Positions 44,551 through 57,051 of a DNA stretch of 64,000 bases are shown here, one piece after another. The notes under the pieces were generated by a model, which worked only from the letters and a program-made list of their open reading frames with translations, searched no databases and was not told the DNA's origin. The position numbers were made by a program, and so were the translations under genes. This DNA is from Anisodus tanguticus (lineage: Eukaryota; Streptophyta; Magnoliopsida; Solanales; Solanaceae). Position 1 is the first letter of the stretch. Every line of letters begins with the position of its first letter. The stretch is from contig CM067541.1 in the NCBI GenBank assembly GCA_034509755.1, forward strand, positions 58,043,556 through 58,107,555. The letters are read 5' to 3'.

Positions 44551-45365
44551 GTATCTAGTTTGATATATTTGTGTTTGACGTGTTTTAGTGCATCTTTGCC
44601 TGCCTGATGAACAAAAAGTTATTTATCAGCAATTAGAATTGGATTTCTGTTCAGAGTCATCTTTTTCCACCATAGCTCATATGAGGTGAAGAAATTTTAC
44701 TAAGCCTTATCTATTAATTTGCACACACCCACTATCTGGTCGGGGGGGCTGCAATATGAGTTCTTTGTTCAGGGAAATCAGAGTGAACTTTCTTTGCGAA
44801 ACACAGCATTTTCAGCATGCTTCATTATGTGGTGAAGTTTGTGTTAACGGAGTATCTTTTTCTACATTGCGCTTCAGCATATGGTTTATTTCTGTTTGGC
44901 GTACTGGAAAGTTTTACAAGGTTGCTGATTCAGTTGACATCAAGAACGAGCATTTGAGGAAATGGTGTAATTATTCTTCAGGCAGAGGGATCTGAAACTA
45001 ATGCAAAGTAGTTTCCTGTTACAATGGAAATTTAGAACTGTTTGGAACTGTGAATCATACACTAAAGTGGAGAAACACTTCACTGAACAATGATTGACAG
45101 TAATTGAAGGCAAATTCCGGCCACTTGGAATTCTTGATATAAATTCAAGCTGAAAGGACCAAAATTGCTAATGTATACTTTAGAGACTACTACTATACTA
45201 AGGGACCATTTTTGTGTTTTTCTCTCAAAATTTAAGATATTTGGAAGCATTCTGACCGTTTCTCATGCTAAAACTCACTATAAAACCTTGGAATACTCAA
45301 TAGTCTATAACCTAAAGCCCTTTTTTTATAACACTAATTAAGCCGTGGAAAAAACCTCTTGCAGA
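44551..45365. other. PPR 3' flank and spacer
   Basis: No supported gene. A 79-codon reading at 44756-44995 lacks any domain and lies in the PPR 3' flank. Confidence 0.5.
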
Positions 45366-46635
45366 AATGCAAGGTAAGACTGCATGCAATAGATATTCGT
45401 GGTCCGATCTTTCCCCGGACCCCGCGCATAGCGGTAGCTTAGTGCACCGGGCTACCCAATGCAATTAAGCATGAAGAATTCGCCATGCTCTATCTAATCC
45501 ATGCAAAATATCAGTTAAAATGGATACATACTTTATACTTAGTATTGGCAATAGGTATGAAAATGTATCAAAATATCAAATTTATACCCTATCGAGATAA
45601 GGAACCATAGCATATATGTTTGGAATAGATTCCATTTTGATAGAGTTGAAAAAGCACTATCCTCCATCTTCTCCCTCTCCATCAATGCCATTATTTGATT
45701 CACTGAGCTTGATTTTATCAATCAATCTTCTTCGTGAGGGCATATTGTGTTTGACGGAACAATGAACGAGGTTTTTGCTAATCCACCGGTAGAGGGAAAG
45801 GATGAGGACATGAATCTGCCGGAAGACAACCCGATCATGAAAGTCGGCGAGGAGAAGGAAATTGGAAATTAGGGATTGAAGAAGAAGCTTGTTAAGGAAG
45901 GTGAAGGTTGGGATACTCCCGAGGCTGGTGATGAAGTTGAAAGTAATTAGTTTTATATCATTATTTACACTGCCAAACATTCCGAACTTTGTTTATGCTG
46001 ATGTATTTTTTTGTTTTGCTCACGATGGTCTCTGGATTAATAGTTGCAATTATGTTATCTGTCATGTCTAAATTGTTGATGTTAATGAATATTTGTGCTG
46101 GCTAGGGTTGTTGGTTTAATTCTGAGTTCATCGCTATGTGTTTTGGATTAACTAATTTCTAATTGTTTCATCTATCTTAAGGTAAACATGAATTTGCTCG
46201 TGTTATAGTGTTGTTTGAGCTCACCGTGGTTTGTGCATTAAATTCAGTTCATTATACTGGAACTCTGCTTGACGGAACCAAGTTCAATTCCAGTCGCGAT
46301 AGGGGTGACCCGTTCATGTTCACCCTCGGTCAAGGGTAGTGAAAGTTCATCAACTTTTTGTATTTGCTGGTTTATGGTCAGTGAATAAATTTCAGTAATT
46401 TGATGAAACAATGAATTTTATTTGCAGGACGTGTCATTTTTATGTTGCTTTGGCTGATCTGCTTCAAGGACTCGTTAAGACTAGTCTATTCTGAGCATTT
46501 CATGTATGAAGCTTGATTGCTCCAATAGAACCAGTATAAGATAATGTGAGATTGGGGAGCCTGTTTTTTTCTTTTTCTTTTTTGGCCATGTAAGTGGGGG
46601 AGTCTGTTTTATTAAAGAGACTCTAAAGGCTTAGA
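45195..46635 (+). pseudogene. Dead duplicate of the FKBP62 5' end (promoter, exons 1-2, introns)
   Basis: This segment parallels about 48500-49935. The exon 1 copy starts at 45762 and reads MNEVFANPPVEGKDED, then KVGEEKEIGN followed by a TAG in place of the Gln codon, then GLKKKLVKEGEGWDTPEAGDEVE. The exon 2 copy (about 46250-46337) reads VHYTGTLLDGTKFNSSRDRGDPF. Its donor is changed from GT to GG (tcaagggtag). Intron sequence up to about 46635 is also shared, but no later exons follow. The stop and lost splice donor mean it cannot make FKBP. It is a partial tandem duplication retaining introns, so it is not a retrocopy. Confidence 0.9.
45373..45457 (+). mobile_element. Truncated SINE
   Basis: It contains gtggtccgatctttccccgg, cgcgcatagcggtagcttag and tgcaccgggctaccc, a common Solanaceae SINE 3' part. 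The 7-bp repeats aatgcaa flank it at 45366-45372 and 45458-45464. It lies in the region homologous to the FKBP62 promoter but is absent from that copy. Confidence 0.7.
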
Positions 46636-48499
46636 AGATCGCAATCCTACCTCTACTACAAAGAAGATCGCAATTGCTAATTGCTAAGAGATTCTTGGTA
46701 GGTCTTCGTGAGGGACCGAAGAGTGAAGCAGAAGGTTGTGCAAAAAATGGTTATTGCCTCTTTGAATCTTTAGGACTAAGGATAGACTCTTTGGGTTGAC
46801 TAATATTATCTCTTGATAATGATATTTGATGGGCGTGTTACTGCCATATAATTAGGATTCAGTGGTATGTCTTTGAATAATTCGGTATTCGAGAAATATC
46901 GAATACCAAACGGTATTAGTATCTCATACCGAACTCATATTCCATAATTCTGAAATTTTACTCTACCATACCGAATATCGAATTACCGAATCCCGAATTA
47001 TCAAAATTCTCGGTTCGGTTTGATAATTCGGGTTTCGGTTATTTATGCCCAATTCTACTTGAAACATCTCCATAAAATCTCCATTGAAATCTTATCGTAT
47101 GCCTTTTCTAGATTAACGATCTCCACACTTAATTTATGATATTATAATCACGAAAGAACTTATTTCTTAGCCAAACGAGTAATAATGCTTACTTATACAA
47201 TACAATGATTAACAAATTTCAAAATAAAAATGTTCCTTTATATTGAGTAATTTTATGTATAATATTTTTTTCATTATAATCGTTGCATAACAATCTCTTC
47301 ATTATTAAGCATCATAAATGATTGTTACAATATAATTTTGCGTAACTAACAAATGAATCAAACGATTTATGTACCTAGAGTTCCGTCAAATGGACCGATT
47401 GGACAATGAATATTCATTTTTCGCATTAATTGCATCCATTTATAGTTTTACGTTTCCATTTAAGCTATAGTTATCGTCTCCAAAATTTTTAATTGGTAGC
47501 CATAATTGGCAAACTTCAGGCAAAAGCCTGTTTGTTGCTCCGCTTTTTCTTCTCCATACCGCTTCTTCTTAGAGAAATTACTACAATCGTATGTACATGA
47601 TAGATTTGGTATGAAGTTTAGGATAGTCATGCTAGCTTCAGATAAAAACGTCAAAAGTTTTGGTTTGGACTCCCAGACCAAACTTCAAATGAAAATGTTG
47701 AAAGTTTGGGACTAGCAGGCCATTTGCTTACTTTCAAATTATTTAAAGTTAGATTTGACAAAACAAACTATGTATGTAAACTTTAGACTCATGTGTCTAA
47801 AGTTGATTTATTAAGTTTATAAATTTGAAATATTCAAGAACCTTGGCTATATTTTAAATGGAAGTCCTGAAATCGGTTATATGTGCACTTTCCCTTATTT
47901 TCCCAAACTCGGCCCATCTCATTTGCCACCAAACTCGTACGTCTAACTTCAAAGACCAGCCGTTAGATTAACAAGAAATGTAGATACAGTGGTCCCCGAA
48001 TCCCACAATTTTCTAAACTAAATCCATAATCTGGGATGAAGTAAATAATCAATAAATCGTTATCAAAATTTATAGAAAATGACAAAAAATATTTCTTACG
48101 TTTAAGATAGATTTAAAGTAGCTTCTTAAGTTTGGACAAAATTTTGATTCTTTAAGTTTGTTAAAAATTAACACTTTTAATTTACATTAAATATTTAGTA
48201 ATTTGTGTTTGTTAAGTTTGACGAAAATAATAATAAAAAATAATCTTAAATACAAAGACTTAAAATAATCCATCAAATATTAAAAAATATAACATAAAAA
48301 TCACACTATATAGTATACACTAAAAAAGATATAAAAAAATTTCAGAAACTATGCCTCAAAAAATTACACAAAACTTTAGAAATAAATAAAAAATGAATGT
48401 GAATATCACTAATTTCAATCTACAGACTTTAATTTTTGGCATAGCTTTTAAAAAAACAATAACTGTTCTTAAGGGACTATTTTGAAGGTACCCTCGAAC
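46636..48499. other. Spacer between the FKBP pseudogene and FKBP62
   Basis: AT-rich with no supported gene. Near 46880-47045 an alternating segment with tcggtattcg/cgaataccga and ggttcggtttgataattcgg looks like degraded MITE or hAT-derived sequence. No target duplication is evident. Confidence 0.45.
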
Positions 48500-48679
48500 A
48501 TAAGGGACCATTTTTGTTAATTTCTGGAAGCATCCTGACCCTTGGTCACGCTAAAATCTTAGGAACACTCTAGAACCTAACCCCCTTTTCCCCACCATTT
48601 AAGCCTCCATTTTCTCCATCTCTAAGCAACGCCATTATTTAATTCAGTCAGCTCAATTTTGTTCTTGTTTGACGAAACA

Positions 48680-51600
48680 ATGGATGAGGATTTTGGTATT
48701 CCACCAGTAGATGGATTGGACGAAGACAGTCCGATCATGAAAGTCGGTGAGGAGAAGGAAATTGGAAATCAAGGATTGAAGAAGAAGCTTGTTAAGGAAG
48801 GTGAAGGTTGGGATACTCCCGATGCTGGTGATGAAGTTGAAGGTAATTGGAAATTTGCATATTACTCCTTCACTTACTTTTAATTGTCACGTTTTGCTTA
48901 ATTGGACTAATCTGCGAAGCTAAATATGAATTAGATTAAGTCAATACTTTAAAGTTTGTGCTCACAAGTCACAATGTATCTGGATTAATTAATTGCAATT
49001 ATATTATCTGCGATGCCTAAATTGCTGATGTTAATGAGTTTTTGCGCTCTCTAGAGTCATTGGATTAATTCTGAGCTCATTTGTATGGTTTTTGGATTTA
49101 TTAATTTCCAGTTGTATTATCTACCTTGTGGTAAACCTGAGTTTGTTCGTGTTACTGTGTTGTTTGATCTCACACTGACTTCGTTGGATTAATTCTATGT
49201 TCATTGCTATGGTTTTTGGATTCATTACTTTCAAATGTTTTATCTACCTTGTGGTAATCCTGAGTTTGTTCGTGCTATTGTGTTGTTTGAGCTTATGTTG
49301 GTTTTTGCATTAATTGCCAGTCCACTACACTGGGACTCTGCTTGACGGAACCAAGTTTGATTCCAGTCGCGATAGGGGAGACCCATTCAAGTTCACCCTC
49401 GGTCAAGGTTAGTGAACGTTCCTTAACTCTTTGTATTTGCTGGTTAATGGTCATTGAACAAGCTTCAGTGATTTGATAAAACAAATGAAATTTACTTTGC
49501 CAGAGGTGACATTTTTATGTTGCTTTGGATGTTCTGCTTCAAGGGCTCTTTAAAACTATTTGAGCATTTCATGTATTATGATCGATTGCTCCAATAGAAC
49601 AAACAACAAACAAACAAACAACAACAACAAACAAACGACAACAAACCCAGTGTAATCACACATCGCGGGGTTCGCAGACCTTACCTCTACATTTGTGGAC
49701 CCTCGGGTGAAAAGAACGTAATCAATGCAGGAATTCAAGAAAAATAAGATAGCAAGATATCATATTTTAAACCAAATAAAGCAACACATAGGAATACACA
49801 CATAAGAGTATGAGTCTACGCGAAACCTATCTAGGATCATGTCCTCAGTGAACTGGCATTGCAACAATAGAACCAGTACAAATAATGTGAGATTGCGGAT
49901 CCTCTTCTATTAAAGAGCGTCTAAAGGTTTAGTTCATATATGGCGATACTTAAAGCTTGTTCTTTAGTTTAAAGTAGGATTTTCAGCTTGTCGATAGGTA
50001 TGAACTTTACAACGGTGATTTTATGATAACAAGAATCTGAAGATGTGGTAAAGCTGATCTCATTAGCAATTTATAATAATAAGAATCTAATGGTCTTTGG
50101 CACTCCAAATTAGATCTCATCCTCAATCCTAGAGATTAAGGGTTGAGATTACGATGCTTGTCGAAGATTGCAAACAGAGAGGTGATTTGTTTGAAATCAT
50201 ATTATGTAAGAAATGGTATTAAAACCAACAAATACAGAATTTTTCATTATGATGAAGTCTCTATATCTATGTAATTAGCATTTTAACTGATGAAATAGAT
50301 TTTGCTTCATAGCGGGAGCTTAGTGCACCGGGCTGTCCTTTTAATTAGATTTTGCTTCAAGATTAAACAGATACGCTGACACTTTTTCATTTCCTAATAG
50401 GACAAGTAATTAAAGGATGGGATCAAGGTATAAAGACGATGAAGAAAGGTGAAAATGCTATTTTCACCATTCCACCGGAGCTGGCTTATGGAGAGAGTGG
50501 TTCTCCTCCAACTATCCCTCCAAATGCCACTCTACAATTTGATGTTGAATTACTATCATGGGTGAGTGTAAAAGACATTTGCAAGGATGGTGGAATTTTC
50601 AAAAAGATCCTCACAGAGGGGGAGAAATGGGAAAACCCAAAAGATCTTGACGAAGTATTAGGTATGTATTTTTTTCAGATCATAAAGGACTATGCTATGT
50701 CTGTTTGGAACAGAAATTAAGCATTTTCTTTTGCCTTTTGAAATTTAGTCAAATACGAAGCTCAGCTCGAAAATGGCACAGTGGTGGGAAAATCAGATGG
50801 AGTGGAGTTCACTGTTCAAGATGGTAACATTTGATTTTGTATGCCCCACAATGTTTTATTAGGTAAAAGATGCAGTTGTGTTTTGACATCCTTAATGGAA
50901 CAGGTCATTTCTGTCCTGCTCTTGCTAAGGCTGTGAAAACTATGAAGAAAGGTGAAAAGGTCCAATTGACAGTGAAGCCGCAATGTAAGTGATACTTGCT
51001 AACAAGTGACTCTGTTGTCATCTGCCGATAAGAGGGCTGTTGTTAACATGTCTGAGTTGTTTGCTGCAGATGGCTTTGGAGAGAAAGGAAAACCAGCCTT
51101 GAGTGATGGAGGAGCAGTTCCACCTAATGCCACATTACAGATCAAATTGGAGTTGGTCTCGTGGAAAACTGTTTCAAATGTTACTGATGACAAGAAAGTA
51201 GTAAAGAAGATCTTGAAAGAAGGGGAAGGATATGAGAAACCCAATGAAGGAACTGTAGTTAAATGTTAGTCATGGGAACAATTCATTAGTTTGTGCTTGT
51301 AAGTTACATGAATACTATGATATCTGATGGTTGTTTCAATTTGCATATTACAGTAAAACTGGTTGGCAAGCTGCCAGATGGAACAATCTTCACAAAGAAG
51401 GGCCATGATGGGGAAAATGAAGACAACCTTTTTGAGTTTAAGACAGATGAGGGTATGACTCCGAACACATTGTTATAAATACAGAGATTTTACGTTGTGA
51501 TTTTCGCTGGTCTATAATCCTTTAACTAGTATTGATTGAGCTCTAATTTACCCTGAACAGAACAAGTGATAGATGGGCTGGATAGAGCTGTCATGACAAT

Positions 51601-52807
51601 GAAGAAGGGTGAAGTGGCGCTGCTTATAATTGCACCTGAATATGCCTTTGGTTCATCCGAGTCAAAGCAAGATTTAGCTGTTGTTCCTCCTAATTCAACT
51701 GTGCATTATGAGGTTGAGCTTGTTTCTTTTGTCAAGGTATGTGATGTTTTGTTTCTTTTTATTTTCTAACCTTTATTTATATGGCTCTGTTCTCTGGATC
51801 TATACTTAATCATATTCTCTTGTTGGTGGCCTGTAGGACAAGGAATCATGGGATATGAATACTCCAGAGAAAATTGAGGCTGCTGGCAAAAAGAAAGAAG
51901 AAGGGAATGCACTGTTCAAGGCTGGAAAACACGCAAGGGCATCGAAGAGATATGAGAAGGTAGATATTTTGCTTTTACAATGTTGTTCAAAACTCGATTG
52001 GTGGGTCTTTTGTTTGTCAAGAGCGAGAAGCTATCGTGATGTGCCAGGATTGCCTAACTGCACAGTTTAACAAATGCAGGCTGCTAAATTCATCGAGTAT
52101 GATACCTCCTTTAGTGAGGAGGAAAAGAAACAGTCTAAAGCGTTGAAGATCAGCTGCAACTTAAATAATGCAGCCTGCAAGTTGAAATTGAAAGATTACA
52201 AGCAGGCTGAGAAACTGTGTGCCAAGGTTTAGAACTCGAAACCTAGAAATCACCCCCTTAAAAAAAATACTCATCCTTTAGTACCAATTCACTTGTTTAC
52301 TTTTTTTCTCAATGATTGTTTGTGTGAGCTGTAGGTGTTGGAACTGGAGAGTACAAATGTTAAAGCTCTTTATCGCAGAGCTCAAGCATATATGAACATG
52401 GCTGATCTTGATCTGGCTGAATTTGACATTAAGAAAGCTCTTGAAATTGATCCTAATAACAGGTATACAACCAAGTCCATTATATATTATACCCAAGCTG
52501 TCATATTTGTCAATCATGGTGCTGAAGCTTGTTCTCTTTTATGATATAAAGGGATGTGAAGCTTGAGTACAAAGCTCTGAAGGAGAAAGTCAAGGAATTT
52601 AATAAGAAGGATGCAAAGTTCTACGGAAACATGTTCGCGAAGTTAAATAAGCTGGATGCGGCAAACTCAGCTGTAAGTTTCAGACTTTAAAACCCCTTGA
52701 TTTCGTGCAGCTATACCTCTTGTTCTGTTATTGACCCATGACACGGTGTTATGCAGAAATCTGCCCCCAAGGAACCAGAACCGATGAGCATAGATAGCAA
52801 GGCATAA
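48680..52807 (+). CDS. FKBP62: FKBP62/ROF1-type multidomain immunophilin (peptidyl-prolyl isomerase)
   Basis: Thirteen exons: 48680-48842, 49321-49407, 50401-50661, 50749-50823, 50904-50984, 51070-51264, 51354-51452, 51561-51736, 51837-51959, 52080-52226, 52335-52462, 52552-52672 and 52757-52807. All are GT-AG and in phase, giving 568 residues, as in the ROF1/ROF2 family. FKBP domain 1 (about 55-145) keeps VHYTGTLLDGTKFDSS, GQVIKGWDQGI and AYGESGSPPTIPPNATLQF, so it is the likely active isomerase. Domain 2 (about 170-260) and domain 3 (about 285-380) are more divergent. Three TPRs (about 395-510) follow, e.g. EEGNALFKAGKHARASKRYE and VKALYRRAQAYMNMADLDLAE; these bind Hsp90 in this family. A Lys-rich stretch (LKEKVKEFNKKDAK) marks the usual calmodulin-binding region. 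Known ROF1 homologues act with Hsp90 in heat-stress acclimation. Confidence 0.96.
49601..49864 (-). mobile_element. SINE insertion in FKBP62 intron 2
   Basis: A 264-bp insert flanked by 9-bp repeats caatagaac (49592-49600 and 49865-49873). The left end is a reversed (TTG)n tail (aaacaacaaacaaacaaaca), followed by acccagtgtaatcacac and gcagaccttacctctac. The homologous point in the duplicate (near 46520) lacks it, giving the empty site. Confidence 0.92.
50310..50346 (+). mobile_element. 5'-truncated SINE stub with 13-bp target duplication
   Basis: Only about 37 bases (tagcgggagcttagtgcacc plus the tail) are inserted. The flanking 13-bp repeats agattttgcttca are at 50297-50309 and 50347-50359. 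It lies in FKBP62 intron 2, about 55 bp before exon 3. Confidence 0.85.
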
Positions 52808-54060
52808 CTTAACTCAGACATGACATAAAAGGTTCATCATCATTTTCTTCACGGTTTGGATTAGATGTGTCATATCTGCCATGGAGTTCTTAGAGTGGAT
52901 TTTGGGGAAAAGGTGTTTGTTGAATAACCTGACTGTAATTTTCCGATTCTGCATTGGTTATTTCGGATATTGAGTGGATCCTCCTGTAATAGAGTTTCCT
53001 AGATGAAATCATCTTTGGTGTCCCATACTTCATTTATTGCGTGTTGTCCTTTTGTTGAGTGGATTAATGTTATTTGAATTGCTGTAGAAAAACCCCAGCT
53101 CCACTGCTGAGCAATGAATTGCAAGCAAAGATGCTAGCAACTGGTTGGATCAAAATATGCATTTTTGTTCAGATAAAGCATCGGCTGAAGACCTAATTAC
53201 CTGTAAAAGCTAGCATTAAAGGCCCTGATGGCTGTTTGTAACTGGACAAGAAATAGCATGCAGTTACTGTAATTTGATACGACACTAATGAGTGTAAAGG
53301 TGGATAAAGGGAAAGAGTATTGTACCCTCCGTTTACAAGTTACAAGTTAAAGTTCGCCTGCCAAACGCAATAATAGCTAATCAATCATACGTGTGAAACT
53401 GCCTTGATCTTGGAGTTAATTGAAGAGTTGAGGAAACAGCTACATCAATTTTTTTTTATTATGTGGCTCACACAATTGGTACAAGTTGTGTGAGGTTCGT
53501 TTGTCTCACAAAAAAGTTGTGTGAGGTTCGTTGTTCGTTGTCTCACAAAAAAGTGGACTTAGATTTTACAATTGAGTTTACAAACTTGGAGGATGTCTTT
53601 TTGTGAGATAGAAAGAAGCTACACACAATTCATGTGAGTTATGTCACAAAATAAAAAATTCATAACCAACTACCGAATTGGGTAGGTTTCATGCCCCGCA
53701 TCCCTAAAGGGTTATTATCAATAAATATATTGTATTTTTAGAAATAGTAATGGTTTCGAACAATAATAATAATAACTGTTTGTTCAAACTCAATGCATAG
53801 AACCATAATAAATTTAATGCTAAGAATCAAGTGTCGGATTTGAATTCTAGTTATGCCTATGAGAAAGTAACTACTCCCTTCATTCATTTTTACTTATGCA
53901 TTATTGATCTTCAACGCTTCTTAAGAATTAATAAATAAAGTATATATTAGTGTATAATCTCAATATTGAAAATGAGTAAAATGAACAATGGACTTTAAGC
54001 AACTTTAGTCAAAACAAACGTTATAAACCACTTTTGTATTGAATCGAGATGCAAGGATAC
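52808..54060. other. FKBP62 3' flank and spacer
   Basis: The first several hundred bases are the likely 3' UTR. A block near 53450-53640 contains direct and inverted copies of gtgtgaggttcgtt and tgtctcacaaaaaag, possibly repeat-derived. No gene is supported. Confidence 0.45.
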
Positions 54061-54061
54061 T

Positions 54062-54154
54062 AGCCCAGGAATGAAAAGCCCAAATATGACAAAACTTTAG
54101 CCCAACCCAAATTATTAAGGCCTTAGGCTTCCATTCAAAATGTTATTAGGGTTT
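54062..54154 (+). promoter_or_regulatory. Site II elements and telo-box of the ribosomal protein promoter
   Basis: Three AGCCCA motifs (reverse of TGGGCT, site II core) lie at 54062-54067, 54077-54082 and 54099-54104. A TAGGGTTT telo-box (reverse of AAACCCTA) lies at 54147-54154, about 60 bases before the start codon. This combination is known to drive plant ribosomal protein genes in dividing cells. Confidence 0.8.
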
Positions 54155-54214
54155 TAGTTATCTCCGTTGAGTGGTGTGAGGGAGTGTTTCTTTGCGGCTT
54201 TGTTCTGAGTAACC

Positions 54215-57051
54215 ATGGGTATGAATCTGAACCTGCTGCTTCCATTTTCATCCTTCTTCATGTGCAATTTAATAGAAATAAAGAGACGATTTTATTAATT
54301 TTAGTGATTTATTTATGGATTTGAAGGTATCTCACGTGACTCTATGCACAAAAGACGTGCCACTGGTGGAAAAAAGAAAGCTTGGAGGAAGAAGAGAAAG
54401 TTAGCTCTATTGCCTTTTTTCATTTGCCTAAATATCTATTTCTATCTATAATACATGGATCGTTCGATTAGGTGTATGTGACATGTTTATGTGTACTAAT
54501 TGCGTATTGTTTAAAATACACAGAACAATTCATAAAATACTGCTTGTAAACATATTGTATATGAATACACACACTCATAACTAGTTCATATAATGTACGT
54601 CTCAAACTGTTTACGATTGTATTAATTAGAGGTTGATATTAATGTTAACAAATTTTGAGTTCATACTGGTAGTTTCTTGTCCTTTGAGTTATGTTATTAT
54701 TTGGTGTTTCTTGTACTTCGATTAGCGTGTATGATTTCTGTGTCAGTTTTGTTATTGTTTCCTTTTGTCAGATTGATTTATGTTATTATCTGTTGTTTCT
54801 TTACTGCTGGTGTTTCTTTTTCCGTATTGCTTTTGTTTGCTTATCTTTGAGCCGAGTGTCTATCGGATCAACCTCTCTACCTCCCAAGTTAGGGGTAAGT
54901 TCTGTGTACACCCCACCCTCCCCAGACCCCACTTGTGTGATTACACTGGGTATGTTGTTGGAGTTTTTTGACTTGTGAAGATTGATAATGGTGTCGAAGT
55001 GTTAGCTGGAGCAAGTGTTATGGAGTATATGTTGGGATAGTAGTAAAGAGAAATGACTTCCATGTGCAAGTGAGGAAGTCATTTATCATTTTGGTGGAAA
55101 ATGTACCAAACACCATAAAATGACTTCATTTATGCGAACGAGTTAGATTCCTTGTTATTCTTAACTGTTGTTTCAAATGACTAAGTTGTAATTATAGTAC
55201 TAGTAATTTCTGTTTCAGTATTAGTGATTCAGAATAATGATTTATCTGTAATTTTGCAGGGTAATAACTAGTATACGTTGCTGCTCATGATTTATGTAGC
55301 TCCTACACAGTAGATATCTTAATAGTCTACTTCTCCCCAGGGAAAATCAAACATATAGTGATTCTAGACTTGTAAGTTGGGAGATCTATATCAATCAAAC
55401 AATCAACTATGCATCATCCAAAAGGGGTCAGTTATAGGAATTAATATTAGGTTATTTTCCAATTTTTTTATTATACATAGGGGAAAGGAAGAGGGAAATA
55501 GGAGAGGGTAATACACTATGGGAAATCAAACCGTCAACTAAGATAATGGAACAATATAATCTGCATTTGTATTAAATTGAATTGATGATTAAGATATGAA
55601 TGAGAATAAAGGACAATACTTTTAACAAAATGACTGCTATAAAAAATTATCCTTAGCATAGCGTATGTGAAAAACCTGTTGACGATCGCAATCCTGATTT
55701 TGTGTGGATCTGCTTTCTTATTATTAAAGGTACGAGCTTGGACGTCAACCTGCTAATACTAAGATCTCAAGTAACAAGACAGTCAGACGCATTCGTGTTC
55801 GTGGTGGAAATGTGAAATGGAGGGCACTGAGATTGGATACAGGAAACTATTCATGGGGTAGTGAGGCTACCACCCGTAAGACTCGTATCCTTGACGTGGT
55901 CTACAATGCCTCGAACAATGAACTTGTTCGCACACAGACTCTAGTCAAGAGTGCAATTGTTCAGGTTGATGCAGCACCATTTAAACAGTGGTACCTCCAG
56001 CACTATGGTGTTGACATTGGTAGGAAGAAGAAGGGGGCTGCTGCTAAGAAGGAAACTGCTGAGGTAGCCAAATTTTGTTATCCTGTCTTCCATACTTGAT
56101 TAACATCATTTGACTAGTAGCTGTTGATTCATTTCTACCTGGCATCCACAGCTCTCTCATTTTACTATCCAATCTTAATTCATCATGCCATGTTTATTAT
56201 TACGGTGACCATGATCTACGAATGCTTTGACATTTTTTGGTGTTTGAACATGATTTCCTCTCATGGTCAGAAGTAACTTGCTTCAAGATTGAGAAAAAAT
56301 AGATAAAGATAGAAAATATTTAAGTGAAGCAAAGGTTGAGGTGCTACAACATCAAGAGGGGAATTCACTCCAAAGTGGGCTTTTGTTTTTGCTTCCTTGA
56401 ACTGTGGAGAAAGATTTTTATTGCCCTTTCTCAGACATATAGTTTGATCCCTGTTCAGTCACATTCTGCTGTATCTAAGTAAAGCTATTTTTTCTTATTT
56501 ACCAACTACCCGCTTACTAACTTTACCTACAACTGTTCAACTCCAGCAACTAATTATTTCAACTTTTATAAAAGTATCCTCTTATTTTCATATGTTGAGA
56601 ATCTGACTGTCCAAAGTGATGACCAAGTAGTGACGGGCTGACAGCCTCCTTTCGGTATATGTTGATTATTTCTTTTGGTTGACACATGGCAGGAGGGAGA
56701 AGGTGCTGCTGCTGAGGAAACTAAGAAGAGCAACCATGTACTCCGAAAAATTGAGAAGCGCCAGACAGATCGCAAACTTGATTCTCACCTTGAAGAACAG
56801 TTTGGTTCTGGTAGACTCTTGGCCTGCATCTCATCTCGGCCCGGTCAGTGTGGCAGAGCTGATGGGTAAGTTCCACATCCGCAGCCCTGCTTCTCTGCCC
56901 AAGCCCCATGAGAAATGTTTTTGCATTTGTTACACTTGAATCATGATATTTGATTGCAATTGACAGGTATATCTTAGAGGGTAAAGAACTTGAGTTCTAC
57001 ATGAAGAAATTACAGAAGAAGAAGGGAAAGGCTGCTGGTGGAGCTGCTTAA
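54215..57051 (+). CDS. RPS8: 40S ribosomal protein eS8
   Basis: Five exons: 54215-54218, 54327-54399, 55730-56063, 56693-56865 and 56967-57051. All are GT-AG and in phase, giving 222 residues, the usual plant eS8 length. The first coding exon is just ATG plus one base. The N-terminus MGISRDSMHKRRATGGKKKA and the blocks ALRLDTGNYSWGSEA, TRKTRILDVVYNASNNELVRT, FKQWYLQHYG and RIEGKELEFY-like YILEGKELEFYMKKL identify the family. eS8 is a structural protein of the cytosolic small subunit, needed for its assembly. The middle segment (GRKKKGAAAKKETAE, then EGEGAAAEETKKSN) is the plant-typical charged insertion and falls on an exon junction. The promoter carries site II and telo-box motifs. Intron 2 holds a SINE. 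Confidence 0.97.
54840..54962 (+). mobile_element. SINE 3' part in an RPS8 intron
   Basis: It contains tgtctatcggatcaacctct, ctacctcccaagttaggggt, caccctccccagaccccact and ends gggtatgttgttg. It is in the sense orientation to RPS8. The left end is unclear. Open readings over it are SINE-derived. Confidence 0.75.

Noticed and set aside
45657..45980. 107-codon minus-strand open reading
   Set aside because: It is the antisense of the FKBP62 pseudo-exon 1 and has no independent support.
54691..54978. 95-codon open reading in an RPS8 intron
   Set aside because: Its right half is SINE sequence and the left half is T-rich intron.
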